From the NCBI RefSeq assembly GCF_000156195.1, contig NZ_GG688325.1:52145-116144 (forward strand): a stretch of 64,000 nt of DNA, given 5' to 3'. The DNA comes from Bacteroides finegoldii DSM 17565. GTDB taxonomy: Bacteria > Bacteroidota > Bacteroidia > Bacteroidales > Bacteroidaceae. The notes beneath the pieces are model-generated. The model did no database searches. It worked only from the letters and a program-made list of their open reading frames with translations, and had not been told where the DNA came from. How positions within the stretch are numbered: the stretch's first letter is position 1; each line of letters opens with the position of its first letter. Below are positions 42,987-51,617 of the stretch, in pieces. The position numbers and the translations under genes are program-made.

Positions 42987-44912
42987 ATGAAGAATCGTTT
43001 ATTAATTGCCGCTTTTGTAAGTATCTGCTTTTTGTCCGGTTCTTGCAAAATATCATCCGGTCAGGGAAGTCGGTATAACTTCTCTTCTTTGGATTCTGTT
43101 ATCCAAGGATGGGTAGACAAGGGATATTACCCCGGAGCATCCATTTGTGTAGTGAAGAATGATACCGTCATTTTTCAGAAGAACTATCGGGATTATACAC
43201 CCGATACAAAAGTATATGTCGCTTCTGCCGGAAAATGGGTAGCGGCTGCTGTCATAGGCGCGGTGGTAGACCGTACTGATTTGGGATGGGATGATCCGGT
43301 AGAAAAATGGTTGCCGGAATTTAAAGACGATGCTAAAGGTAAGATTCTTCTCCGGCAATTATTATCCCATACATCAGGAGTACGTCCATATCTTCCCGAG
43401 CCCCGTGTAGATAACTATAATCATTTGGATTCGGCAGTCACTGAAATTCTTCCTTTGGATACAATCTTTACTCCCGGCACTCGTTTTGAATATGGTGGAC
43501 TTGCCATGCAAATTGCCGGAAGAATGGCAGAAGTGGCGATGGGAGAGGAGTTTGAGACTCTTTTTCAGGAACTGCTGGCACAACCTTTGGAAATGAAGAA
43601 CTCTCATTTTACCCCAATCAACACGGACGGCGGACATGCACCCATGTTAGGGGGCGGACTGTGTACTACAATGAATGATTATCTTCACTTCCTGTCCATG
43701 ATTTATCACGATGGAATGTATAATGGCAAGCAAATTATATCAGCAGAAACTGTGAAAGAAATGCAGGCCGACCAAGTGAAAGGCGCCATAATTCCTTCGA
43801 ATGACTCGGATAATTATGTAGCGAAAGGACTGGGACAATCCCACAATGGAATCTACGGATTAGGAGAATGGCGTGAATTAATAGATAAAAAGACAGGCGA
43901 AGCTTATCAGATTAGTTCACCGGGATGGGCCGGTGCTTATCCGTGGATAAATAAACACGATAAAGTTTACGGGTTCTTCATTTCTCATGTAACAGGTTCT
44001 TCTGCTAAAGAAGACGGTTTCTCTTCTTTCTTTGGCAGCCCTGTCATTTCACGGACCGTTTCGGAAATACTGAAAGGGAAGCCATTGGTTGTCAAACAAG
44101 GACGTATCAATGTAGGAAATGGCTCTCTATACTATGAGGAAGCCGGTCAGGGTGAACCGATCATCTTTGTACACGGTCATTCGCTTGACCATCGTATGTG
44201 GGATGAGCAATTTTCTGTGTTTGCGAAAAAGTATCATGTCATTCGCTATGATTTAAGAGGATACGGCATTTCTTCTTCCCAAACAGAAGATTATCAATTT
44301 ATGCATGTTGAAGATCTGGTTACTTTGATGGACTCTTTGCACATCAAGAAAGCGCATATCGTCGGACTTTCTTTGGGGGGATTTATCACTGCTGATATGT
44401 TGGCGTATTTCCCAGACCGGATGTTATCGGCTTTTTTAGCCAGTGGAAACATCCGAAAGTCCAAAGGTCCCAGTGAACCGATGACTAAAGAGGAAGCAAA
44501 GGTACGTGATGACGAAATAGCTGCCCTGAAAAAGAAAGGAGTGGAAGTGATGAAGAAAGAGTGGTTTGAAGGATTAATGAAATCCGGTGGTAGCCAGCGT
44601 GAACGGATGCGTGTGCCTTTGTGGCAGATGATTGACGAATGGGATGCGTGGCAACCGCTACACAAAGAAGTACGGGTAGTAGCAGGGCTGGATGCTATTG
44701 AAGAATTGAAGAAGAGTCACCCTGCTGTACCTGCCTTAATTGTAGAAGGTCATTCTTCTGATAACAAATTTTCAAAAAATCCTCCCATATTGGAATATCT
44801 ACCTAATGGAAAGCTGAAAATCATAGAGGATTGCGGGCACATGATGAATATGGAGCGACCGGAGGAATTCAATGCAGCTTTAGAAGAATTTTTAATCAAT
44901 ATTGAACAGTAA
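42987..44912 (+). CDS. Serine beta-lactamase-like hydrolase fused to an alpha/beta hydrolase
   Basis: A 641-residue lipoprotein (signal ending FLSGSC) that joins two different serine-hydrolase folds in one chain. Residues about 30-365 are a class C beta-lactamase/esterase-like domain with S80-A-G-K83 as the SxxK motif; the second motif, usually YxN, reads FEYGGLAM, which favours an esterase over a lactamase. Residues about 370-641 are an alpha/beta hydrolase with VHGHSLDHRMW, a GLSLGGF nucleophile elbow (Ser near 461) and ECGH-like EDCGHMM (His near 618). There is no frameshift between them and the spacing is short. Both halves probably act as esterases on a decorated glycan. It lies within the GH127 operon. 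Confidence 0.87.
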   Translation: MKNRLLIAAFVSICFLSGSCKISSGQGSRYNFSSLDSVIQGWVDKGYYPGASICVVKNDTVIFQKNYRDYTPDTKVYVASAGKWVAAAVIGAVVDRTDLGWDDPVEKWLPEFKDDAKGKILLRQLLSHTSGVRPYLPEPRVDNYNHLDSAVTEILPLDTIFTPGTRFEYGGLAMQIAGRMAEVAMGEEFETLFQELLAQPLEMKNSHFTPINTDGGHAPMLGGGLCTTMNDYLHFLSMIYHDGMYNGKQIISAETVKEMQADQVKGAIIPSNDSDNYVAKGLGQSHNGIYGLGEWRELIDKKTGEAYQISSPGWAGAYPWINKHDKVYGFFISHVTGSSAKEDGFSSFFGSPVISRTVSEILKGKPLVVKQGRINVGNGSLYYEEAGQGEPIIFVHGHSLDHRMWDEQFSVFAKKYHVIRYDLRGYGISSSQTEDYQFMHVEDLVTLMDSLHIKKAHIVGLSLGGFITADMLAYFPDRMLSAFLASGNIRKSKGPSEPMTKEEAKVRDDEIAALKKKGVEVMKKEWFEGLMKSGGSQRERMRVPLWQMIDEWDAWQPLHKEVRVVAGLDAIEELKKSHPAVPALIVEGHSSDNKFSKNPPILEYLPNGKLKIIEDCGHMMNMERPEEFNAALEEFLINIEQ

Positions 44913-44933
44913 AATGAAAAAGCAATAAATATC

Positions 44934-47201
44934 ATGAAACAAATAGTTCTATGCCTGATCGGAATATTATTAGCATCGTTTGTATCTGCACAAAAGATAA
45001 ATCATCCTTCACTTTTGTACACCCCTCAACGCATTCAGCAGGTAAAACAACGTATGCAGAATGAACCGAAATTGCGGGAAGCCTGGGAGGATATTCAGAA
45101 AACCGCCGATGAAGCTTTACAAAAGAAAGATTTCAATCGGTTGGATTATTTGTCGTTGGCTTATCTGATGACGGATAATAAAGAGTATGCAAATATAATC
45201 AAAGAGATTCTTTTGAAAGCTGTGGAAGCCGAATCCTGGGGAGATATGGAAATGATGGCACGTATTCCAGTCTGGCGTTCGCAACTGGGCATGGCACATA
45301 AGAGCTTCCTTTCTGCCATAGGATATGATGCGGCTTATAACATAATGTCTTCTTCGGAAAGAAAAAAGATTGCCGAAGGCTTGAAACGATTGGCTGTAGA
45401 GCCTGCCTTGGGCGACTGGCTGTTGGAACCTACCCGAATCCATTCTTTGAACTCTATGGGACACAACTGGTGGACTTCCTGTGGATGCCAGGGTGGAATA
45501 TTAGCATTAAGCCTACAGAATGAACTTCCCGAAGTAAAAGATTGGGTGGAGCAACTTCATGAATCACTTCCCGAATGGTTTGACTTTGCCGGCGATGCCT
45601 TGCAACAGAAAACAAAGAGTTTTGATGAGGCCGGAGGAATGTATGAAAGTTTGAATTATGCAAACTTTGGTATTCAGGAAGCCCTATTGTTTCGAATCGC
45701 TTGGATAAACACTCATCCGGGACAAAATCCCGGCAATATACCCCAATTGGCAAAACTTCCGAACTACTTTTCTCAAGTATGCTATCCTCGTACAGGTATG
45801 CTGTATAGTTTGAATTTTGGTGATAGTCATAAGAATGTATCAGCAGAATCCAGTATGATGTTATTGTATGCATTGGGACTGAAAGACCCGACTATTCTGT
45901 GGTATATAACCCAAGTAGAGCAAGGACAGCATCGCGATGGATTTTTCCTGAATCGTCCGATGGGCTTTCTCTATACCCCTGATTTGAGTAAAGCTCCCGT
46001 AACTCCCGATTTGAAAACCTCACAGCTATTCTCGGATTTCGGTTGGGCCACCATGCGTACTTCTTGGGAGAAGGATGCTACGATGCTTGCTGTGAAAAGC
46101 GGTCATACGTGGAATCATTCCCATGCGGATGCCAATTCCTTTATTGTTTTTCATAAAGGCGTCGATATTATCAAGGATGGAGGAAACTGCTGGTATCCCA
46201 ATCCTGCCTATCGCAACTATTTTTTTCAAAGCCAGGCACATAATGTAGTCCTGTTCAACGGGGAGGGACAACCTCGTGAACAACAGTATAGCGGCTCTAC
46301 TTTGCGAGGAAATCTTTATCATCTTTTGGATGCGGGTAATGTGAAATATGTTTTGGCCAATGGAACAGGTCCTGTCTCTAATAATTTCAGCCGTAACTTC
46401 CGTCATTTCCTGTGGATGGATAATGTGATTTATATGATCGATGATTTGAAGACACATAAGGTAGGACAGTTCGAATGGTTATGGCATACCAATGGAACTT
46501 ATAAGAAATCGGGCATTGACGTGAATGTGACAAACGGAAATTCTTCAGTAGTCATCCGTCCTTTATATCCCCGCATGTTGGCTAAGTCCGATTTTGTGCA
46601 CGACTATCCCGAAGATTTATATTGGGAAGAAATAGAAGCTCCTACGGAAGATTTGAAAGGAACCGAAAAATATTATTCATTCCATTTACCAGCCGAGGTG
46701 AACCGTGTGAAAGGACTGACAGCTATTATTCTGAAAGACGCTCCCGATGAAAAAGACCTGCCTCAAATGGAAAGACGTGAAGGGCAGGACTGGATAGGGC
46801 TTCGTATCCGTCATAAAGGTAAAATTACCGATTTATATATCAACCAACTGGCGGATGGAAGATTAATGCACAGTAATTCATGGATTATGCCCGACGGCTG
46901 GATGACAGATGCTTATATGTTTGCAGTTTCTTACCCAGAAGGTACTGAAGCAAAGAACGCTAAGGACTTCTTTATTGCTTATGGAAGTGCATTGAGACGG
47001 GGTAATGAAACTTACTTTTCATCATTGGCTAAGCTGTTCGTTATTCAGAAAGCAGAAGATAAGAAACTTGATCTTTGGATAAACGGACAGCCGAAGATAA
47101 ATACCACCTTTAGAAGCACAAAGAAGCCTGTGTCTGTAGAAGTGAATGATAAGAAAATCCCGGTAGTTTATCAGAAATCGCAGGTGAAAGTGAAATTATA
47201 A
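44934..47201 (+). CDS. Heparinase II/III family protein, secreted
   Basis: A 755-residue protein with a signal peptide (ending FVSAQ). The alpha/alpha-toroid half (about 30-370) has NSMGHNWWTSCGCQGG and GGMYESLNYANFG, with Asn/His and Tyr residues typical of the lyase active site. The beta-sandwich half (about 380-755) has HTWNHSHADANSFIVFHKG followed by DGGNCWYPN and QAHNVVLFNGEGQ. Such enzymes cut uronic-acid-containing chains by beta-elimination. It is the last gene of the GH127 operon, 21 nt after the fusion hydrolase, so it probably acts on the same glycan. It is shorter than, and only distantly similar to, the 2705-5470 protein. Confidence 0.85.
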   Translation: MKQIVLCLIGILLASFVSAQKINHPSLLYTPQRIQQVKQRMQNEPKLREAWEDIQKTADEALQKKDFNRLDYLSLAYLMTDNKEYANIIKEILLKAVEAESWGDMEMMARIPVWRSQLGMAHKSFLSAIGYDAAYNIMSSSERKKIAEGLKRLAVEPALGDWLLEPTRIHSLNSMGHNWWTSCGCQGGILALSLQNELPEVKDWVEQLHESLPEWFDFAGDALQQKTKSFDEAGGMYESLNYANFGIQEALLFRIAWINTHPGQNPGNIPQLAKLPNYFSQVCYPRTGMLYSLNFGDSHKNVSAESSMMLLYALGLKDPTILWYITQVEQGQHRDGFFLNRPMGFLYTPDLSKAPVTPDLKTSQLFSDFGWATMRTSWEKDATMLAVKSGHTWNHSHADANSFIVFHKGVDIIKDGGNCWYPNPAYRNYFFQSQAHNVVLFNGEGQPREQQYSGSTLRGNLYHLLDAGNVKYVLANGTGPVSNNFSRNFRHFLWMDNVIYMIDDLKTHKVGQFEWLWHTNGTYKKSGIDVNVTNGNSSVVIRPLYPRMLAKSDFVHDYPEDLYWEEIEAPTEDLKGTEKYYSFHLPAEVNRVKGLTAIILKDAPDEKDLPQMERREGQDWIGLRIRHKGKITDLYINQLADGRLMHSNSWIMPDGWMTDAYMFAVSYPEGTEAKNAKDFFIAYGSALRRGNETYFSSLAKLFVIQKAEDKKLDLWINGQPKINTTFRSTKKPVSVEVNDKKIPVVYQKSQVKVKL

Positions 47202-47260
47202 ATTCTACAACATCGTTCTTGTATATATGCTGTTATCTTTTTCTAAGGTAGTAAATTCTT

Positions 47261-47268
47261 TATTTTTG
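47261..47268 (+). promoter_or_regulatory. -7 box upstream of the kinase-less sensor gene
   Basis: TATTTTTG fits TAnnTTTG but is followed by the hairpin at 47311-47353 before the GTG start at 47438, so it may serve a leader transcript that is attenuated. Confidence 0.35.
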
Positions 47269-47310
47269 TTACTCAAATATTTTTCAAATAACATTGAGTA
47301 AATAATTTAA

Positions 47311-47363
47311 TCCCTTCGTATTTGTTTATGTGCATATAGAGAATACGAAGGGATGACTTTTTT
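47311..47363 (+). terminator. Terminator after the GH127 operon
   Basis: TCCCTTCGTAT at 47311-47321 pairs perfectly with ATACGAAGGGA at 47343-47353, followed by TGAC and a run of T. It ends the operon 41037-47201, or acts as an attenuator in front of the sensor gene. Confidence 0.75.
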
Positions 47364-47437
47364 AATTATAAGTACTTCCTTTTGGAGATTTTTATGTATG
47401 TTTGTCACATGTTTAATATGAAAGGAAGCAGTTGTAA

Positions 47438-50266
47438 GTGAAAGACACGATTAAATATCTGATTCTTATATTAATATATTTGGCTTGTGGTGTGGAACTA
47501 CAAGCTAAAGACTATATATTCCGTAATATTGTCATGTCCGATGGGCTGTCAGGACTGTTGGTCAATGCTATTTATAAAGATTCCGAAGGTTTTGTGTGGT
47601 TAGGGACAGATAATTGTCTCGACCGTTTTGATGGAGTAAAAGTACGCCATTTTGAATTCCGGGGTATTGAATCAGGAAGAAAGAAACGGGTAAACAGCGT
47701 TACAGAAACAGCCAACAAACAACTGTGGGTGGGAAATGGAATCGGACTTTGGCGTTTGAACCGTGCGAACAGTCAGTTGGAAAGAATTGTCCCCGAAAAG
47801 ATTGATTTTGCCGTAAATACTTTGTTGGCTAATGAGGATGGTCTTTATATCGGCACAGAGAAAGGCTTATTCATTCATAAAGACGGTCAATTACTACAGG
47901 TCTTGACAGACCGGAATATGCTTGCTGCCTGTAACAGAATCATGGATATTTGTCTGAATGAAGACAAAACCGTATTATGGCTGGCTACGGTGCAGGGGCT
48001 GTTCTCTTATTCACTGAAAGACGGAAAGATTGATTCCTGGCATTTTCAGGAGAATGTGCCCGAAGCCGATTATTTCCGTTGCCTGACCCGTATTGGAGAA
48101 ACGCTTTATCTAGGCACAATGAGCCAAGGTGTAGTACGTTTTGATATAAAAAAGGAAACATTCTCTCATACAGTATCTTTAGGCTGCGATGTCATTTCTG
48201 ATATATCCAGCGATGGGAAAGAAACTGTGTACATAGCTACTGACGGTAATGGCGTCCACTTCCTTTCACACAAAGACCAACAAGTGACACGTCGTTTCTA
48301 CCATGATGTCAATGATAAGGAAGGAATTCGCAGTAATTCTATTTATTCCTTACTTGTAGATGATAGAGGTGCCGTCTGGGTGGGGCATTTTCAGGCAGGG
48401 CTGGATTATTCACTCTATCAGAACGGCCTTTTCCGTACGTATGCCTATCCACCTTTATTCAATTCGGCAAATCTTTCCATTCGTTCTTTCGTAAACAGAG
48501 GACAAGAGAAAGTTATCGGTTCACGTGACGGTTTGTTTTATATAAACGAAGCTACCGGAGTAGTGAAAAGTTTTGTAAAGCCCGTTTTGACTTCAGATCT
48601 GATACTGACAATCAGCTTCTATCAAGGAGAATATTATATCGGTACGTATGGTGGCGGTATGATGGTACTGAATCCGGGAACATTATCTCTGAAATATTTT
48701 GCACAGGGCGATACGGAGCTTTTTCAAAAGGGACATATATTCTGTGTGAAACCGGATGCAAAAGGAAATCTTTGGATAGGGACTTCACAAGGACTCTTCT
48801 GTTATAACGGACAGACCAAACAGATCAAACACTTTACTAGTGCTAACTCCCAACTGCCGGAGGGCAATGTGTATGAAGTAAGTTTTGATTCTACAGGCAA
48901 AGGATGGATTGCTACCGAAACCGGTATGTGTATTTATGATCCGGCTTCTCAAAGTTTACGCTCTAATGTGTTTCCGGAGGGATTCGTTCATCGGGATAAA
49001 GTGCGTACTATCTACGAAGATGCTGGACACAATCTCTATTTTATCCGTGAGAAAGGGAGCTTGTTTACATCTACTTTAACGATGGACCGTTTCCAGAACC
49101 GCTCTATCTTTTCTACTCTTCCGGACAATTCGCTAATGTCTGTTGTAGAAGATAACCAAGGCTGGTTGTGGGTGGCTTGCAATGACGGGTTATTGCGTAT
49201 CAAAGAAGAGGGAGAGGAATATGATGCTTTCACTTTTAATGATGGAGTGCCGGGACCAACTTTTACGAATGGAGCTGCTTATAAAGATGAAAAAGGACTA
49301 TTGTGGTTTGGTAACACTAAAGGACTGATTTATGTCGATCCGAAACGTGTGGACGAGGTGCGTGGCAAGGTCCGTCCGATCGTATTTACTGACATATTAG
49401 CTAATGGTGTCCCTTTTACCAGCTCCTCTTTGAAATACAATCAGAATAATTTGACTTTCTGTTTCACAGACTTTGCTTATGGTCTCCCATCTGCCTTACT
49501 ATATGAATATCGATTGGAGGGAGTGGACAAGGACTGGAAACTATTGGCTGCGCAGAACGAAGTCTCTTATTACGGACTTTCTTCTGGAACTTATATTTTC
49601 CGTGTACGCCTTCCGGGAAATGAGCAATCGGAAGCTATCTGTCAAGTGACAGTACGCCCTATGATACCTTGGTGGGGATGGACGCTTTCCATTTTATTAA
49701 TCGTAGGAATTATAGCCTTTATACGGTATTATGTCTGGAAACGTATGCGTCGTTTGCTTGTTTCTTCTGCTTCGCTGGTTTCGGCATCATCAGTAGAGGA
49801 GGCGATACAACAAAGAGAACAGTCTGTAGAACATCCGGAAGTAATTTCAGAGCAACAACCTTCCGTTGTTGAAGAGAAATATAAGACCAATAGACTGACT
49901 GAAGAGGAATGTAAAGAACTCCATAAGAAACTGGTGGCTTATGTGGAGAAAGAAAAGCCATATATCAATCCCGACTTAAAAATGGGTGACCTGGCTGCTG
50001 CATTGGATACTTCCTCACATTCATTATCGTATCTTTTGAACCAGTATCTTAATCAGTCCTATTATGACTTTATAAACGAATACCGTGTCACTCAATTCAA
50101 GAAAATGGTGGCGGACAGCCAATATTCACGTTATACATTGACTGCATTGGCGGAACTTTGTGGATTTAGTTCGCGTGCTTCTTTCTTCCGGTCATTCAAA
50201 AAGAGTACGGGAGTTACTCCGAATGAATACATCCGTAGTATTGGCGGCACAGCCAAAGAAGAGTAA
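47438..50266 (+). CDS. Membrane sensor with AraC output, no kinase or receiver domain
   Basis: A 942-residue protein starting at GTG. The periplasmic part repeats the two-propeller plan of the HTCS sensors (residues about 25-650, VWLGTDNCLDRFDG and many similar blades) and ends in a Y_Y_Y domain (about 655-735). A single membrane helix (about 745-766, WWGWTLSILLIVGIIAFIRY) follows, then only about 170 cytoplasmic residues, of which the last 120 are an AraC helix-turn-helix pair (MGDLAAALDTSSHSLSYLL and YTLTALAELCGFSSRASFF). There is no H-box, ATPase or receiver domain, and no frameshift that would hide one. It resembles SusR-type membrane-bound one-component regulators and probably controls locus B downstream. 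Confidence 0.9.
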   Translation: MKDTIKYLILILIYLACGVELQAKDYIFRNIVMSDGLSGLLVNAIYKDSEGFVWLGTDNCLDRFDGVKVRHFEFRGIESGRKKRVNSVTETANKQLWVGNGIGLWRLNRANSQLERIVPEKIDFAVNTLLANEDGLYIGTEKGLFIHKDGQLLQVLTDRNMLAACNRIMDICLNEDKTVLWLATVQGLFSYSLKDGKIDSWHFQENVPEADYFRCLTRIGETLYLGTMSQGVVRFDIKKETFSHTVSLGCDVISDISSDGKETVYIATDGNGVHFLSHKDQQVTRRFYHDVNDKEGIRSNSIYSLLVDDRGAVWVGHFQAGLDYSLYQNGLFRTYAYPPLFNSANLSIRSFVNRGQEKVIGSRDGLFYINEATGVVKSFVKPVLTSDLILTISFYQGEYYIGTYGGGMMVLNPGTLSLKYFAQGDTELFQKGHIFCVKPDAKGNLWIGTSQGLFCYNGQTKQIKHFTSANSQLPEGNVYEVSFDSTGKGWIATETGMCIYDPASQSLRSNVFPEGFVHRDKVRTIYEDAGHNLYFIREKGSLFTSTLTMDRFQNRSIFSTLPDNSLMSVVEDNQGWLWVACNDGLLRIKEEGEEYDAFTFNDGVPGPTFTNGAAYKDEKGLLWFGNTKGLIYVDPKRVDEVRGKVRPIVFTDILANGVPFTSSSLKYNQNNLTFCFTDFAYGLPSALLYEYRLEGVDKDWKLLAAQNEVSYYGLSSGTYIFRVRLPGNEQSEAICQVTVRPMIPWWGWTLSILLIVGIIAFIRYYVWKRMRRLLVSSASLVSASSVEEAIQQREQSVEHPEVISEQQPSVVEEKYKTNRLTEEECKELHKKLVAYVEKEKPYINPDLKMGDLAAALDTSSHSLSYLLNQYLNQSYYDFINEYRVTQFKKMVADSQYSRYTLTALAELCGFSSRASFFRSFKKSTGVTPNEYIRSIGGTAKEE

Positions 50267-50312
50267 CTTTTCGACTTATTATCCCTGAAATCTATTTTGC
50301 ATCCATATTCCC

Positions 50313-50355
50313 TTCACCCTTCACTTCTCCCTGTTCATCGGGGTTAGAGGGTGAA
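50313..50355. repeat. Stem-loop with TTCATCGG loop (copy B)
   Basis: TTCACCCT at 50313-50320 and AGGGTGAA at 50348-50355 form a perfect stem; the loop holds TTCATCGG at 50334-50341, as in the stem-loop at 27422-27476. Further CACTTGGTGAACCCC-type repeats follow. Confidence 0.55.
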
Positions 50356-50498
50356 CCCTGCCCTTTCACTTGGTGAACCCCTTCTCTTTTATTCTTTTCC
50401 TATCTCCAATCTGTTATTAGATAAGTTCTTCTTCTCCCCATCTAAACTTCCTTTTCCTTAATTGCAAAGTTGTTTTTTATAGGAAGCAAACTTTAAAT

Positions 50499-50549
50499 GC
50501 AAGTTTTGTTTTTATAATCAAAGCTTGCATTTATAAAAACAAAGCTTGC
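50499..50549. repeat. 18-bp inverted repeat in the gap before locus B sigma gene
   Basis: Bases 50499-50516 and 50532-50549 are reverse complements with one mismatch, around 15 nt. The motif AAAGCTTGCA occurs twice here (50520 and 50541 region). The gap 50267-50969 otherwise contains copy B of the stem-loop, A/T-rich sequence and purine-rich GGTGAAG repeats, with no gene seen. Confidence 0.6.
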
Positions 50550-50930
50550 AATTATATAATCAGAACTTTCATTTATAGTTTATCATTAACCAAAAGCAAC
50601 TTTGCAACAAGGGCAAAACAAGTTTATCATTAATGAAAAGGAACTTATCTCTTAATGTCCTGCATCATCATTAGCCTGAATGTAAGATAAAGGGAAGGCC
50701 AAAATGGTGAAGAAAGGGACTAAAGAGGTGAAGGGGGTGAAAGCAAATGGGTATAAGGAGAGCGAAAATACATTGTTTTTTAGTAAACAGAGTATCAGAT
50801 TATAAAATGAGACTCTGTTTGTTGTGAGTGTAACTAGTTGATATTTAGTGAAATATATGCGAATAAGTCTATCTGGATTCTCAGAGATTACTCCGCCCTA
50901 TTTTCAAGCTGTTATATCCGAAATCCCCTC

Positions 50931-50938
50931 TATATTTG
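50931..50938 (+). promoter_or_regulatory. -7 box of the second ECF sigma gene
   Basis: TATATTTG is a full match to TAnnTTTG and lies 31 nt before the ATG at 50970. No clear TTTG is found 19-21 nt upstream, so the promoter may need an activator such as the adjacent membrane sensor. Confidence 0.6.
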
Positions 50939-50969
50939 CATCGTGATCAAAACCGAAAAAGATAGTATT

Positions 50970-51485
50970 ATGGAGACAATAGCTAACACTTACAACGACA
51001 TTATCACCCGTTCTTATGAAGAATATTATCAGGTGATTCTTACCTATATTACTTATCGTATCACTCATCGCTACGAAGCGGAGGATCTAACCCAAGATGT
51101 ATTTGTACGTCTGCTGGACTACAAACAAATGCTCCGTCCGGACACTGTGAAATATTTCCTGTTCACTATTGCCCGCAATATTGTAATCGACTATATCCGT
51201 CGTTATTATAAGAAGCAGGAGATAGACAGCTATATCTATGACACTATGTCCACTTCTACCAATGAAACCGAAGAAAAAATTATCGGTGATGATTTAATGA
51301 CAATGGAACGGACCCGTTTGGCTGCCATGCCCGAACAACGTCGGTTAATTTATACATTGAACCGCTTCGAAAATAAAACGTCTCCGGAAATCGCAAATGA
51401 ACTGAATCTAAGCTGCAGGACGGTGGAAAACCATCTGTTTCTGGGACGTCGTGAAATGCGCGAGTTTTTCCGGAATTGTATATAA
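50970..51485 (+). CDS. ECF-type RNA polymerase sigma factor (locus B)
   Basis: A 171-residue sigma-70 family protein. The frame is open 132 nt further upstream, but the -7 box at 50931 lies inside that stretch and homology starts at METIANTYND, so 50970 is chosen. Region 2 (YEAEDLTQDVFVRLLDY, FTIARNIVIDYIRRYYK) and region 4 (SPEIANELNLSCRTVENHL) are complete. It is a clear paralogue of the locus A sigma factor, again with no anti-sigma gene beside it and with a SusC lacking the STN domain downstream (132 nt). Confidence 0.92.
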   Translation: METIANTYNDIITRSYEEYYQVILTYITYRITHRYEAEDLTQDVFVRLLDYKQMLRPDTVKYFLFTIARNIVIDYIRRYYKKQEIDSYIYDTMSTSTNETEEKIIGDDLMTMERTRLAAMPEQRRLIYTLNRFENKTSPEIANELNLSCRTVENHLFLGRREMREFFRNCI

Positions 51486-51617
51486 TCTTATTCATTAATA
51501 AATAACCCTTTGTGCTTATGGAAAAGGAGTCAGAATTTACAAAGAGGTACTTGTATGCCTCACCTTATTTTAGAGAACAAAAATTTAATACTATTTTTAA
51601 ACCTCAAATTTAATTTT

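Noticed and set aside
42987..44076. Beta-lactamase resistance gene
   Set aside because: The second active-site motif is YGG rather than YxN, the domain is fused to another hydrolase, and the gene lies in a glycan-degradation operon.
44934..47201. Heparin/heparan sulfate utilization locus
   Set aside because: The two heparinase II/III-fold proteins alone do not show heparin use: no sulfatases or heparin-type PL13 enzyme are present and the neighbours act on plant-type sugars.
50838..50969. N-terminal extension of the second ECF sigma factor
   Set aside because: The extra codons contain the TATATTTG promoter box and have no similarity to sigma factors, so the start at 50970 is preferred.
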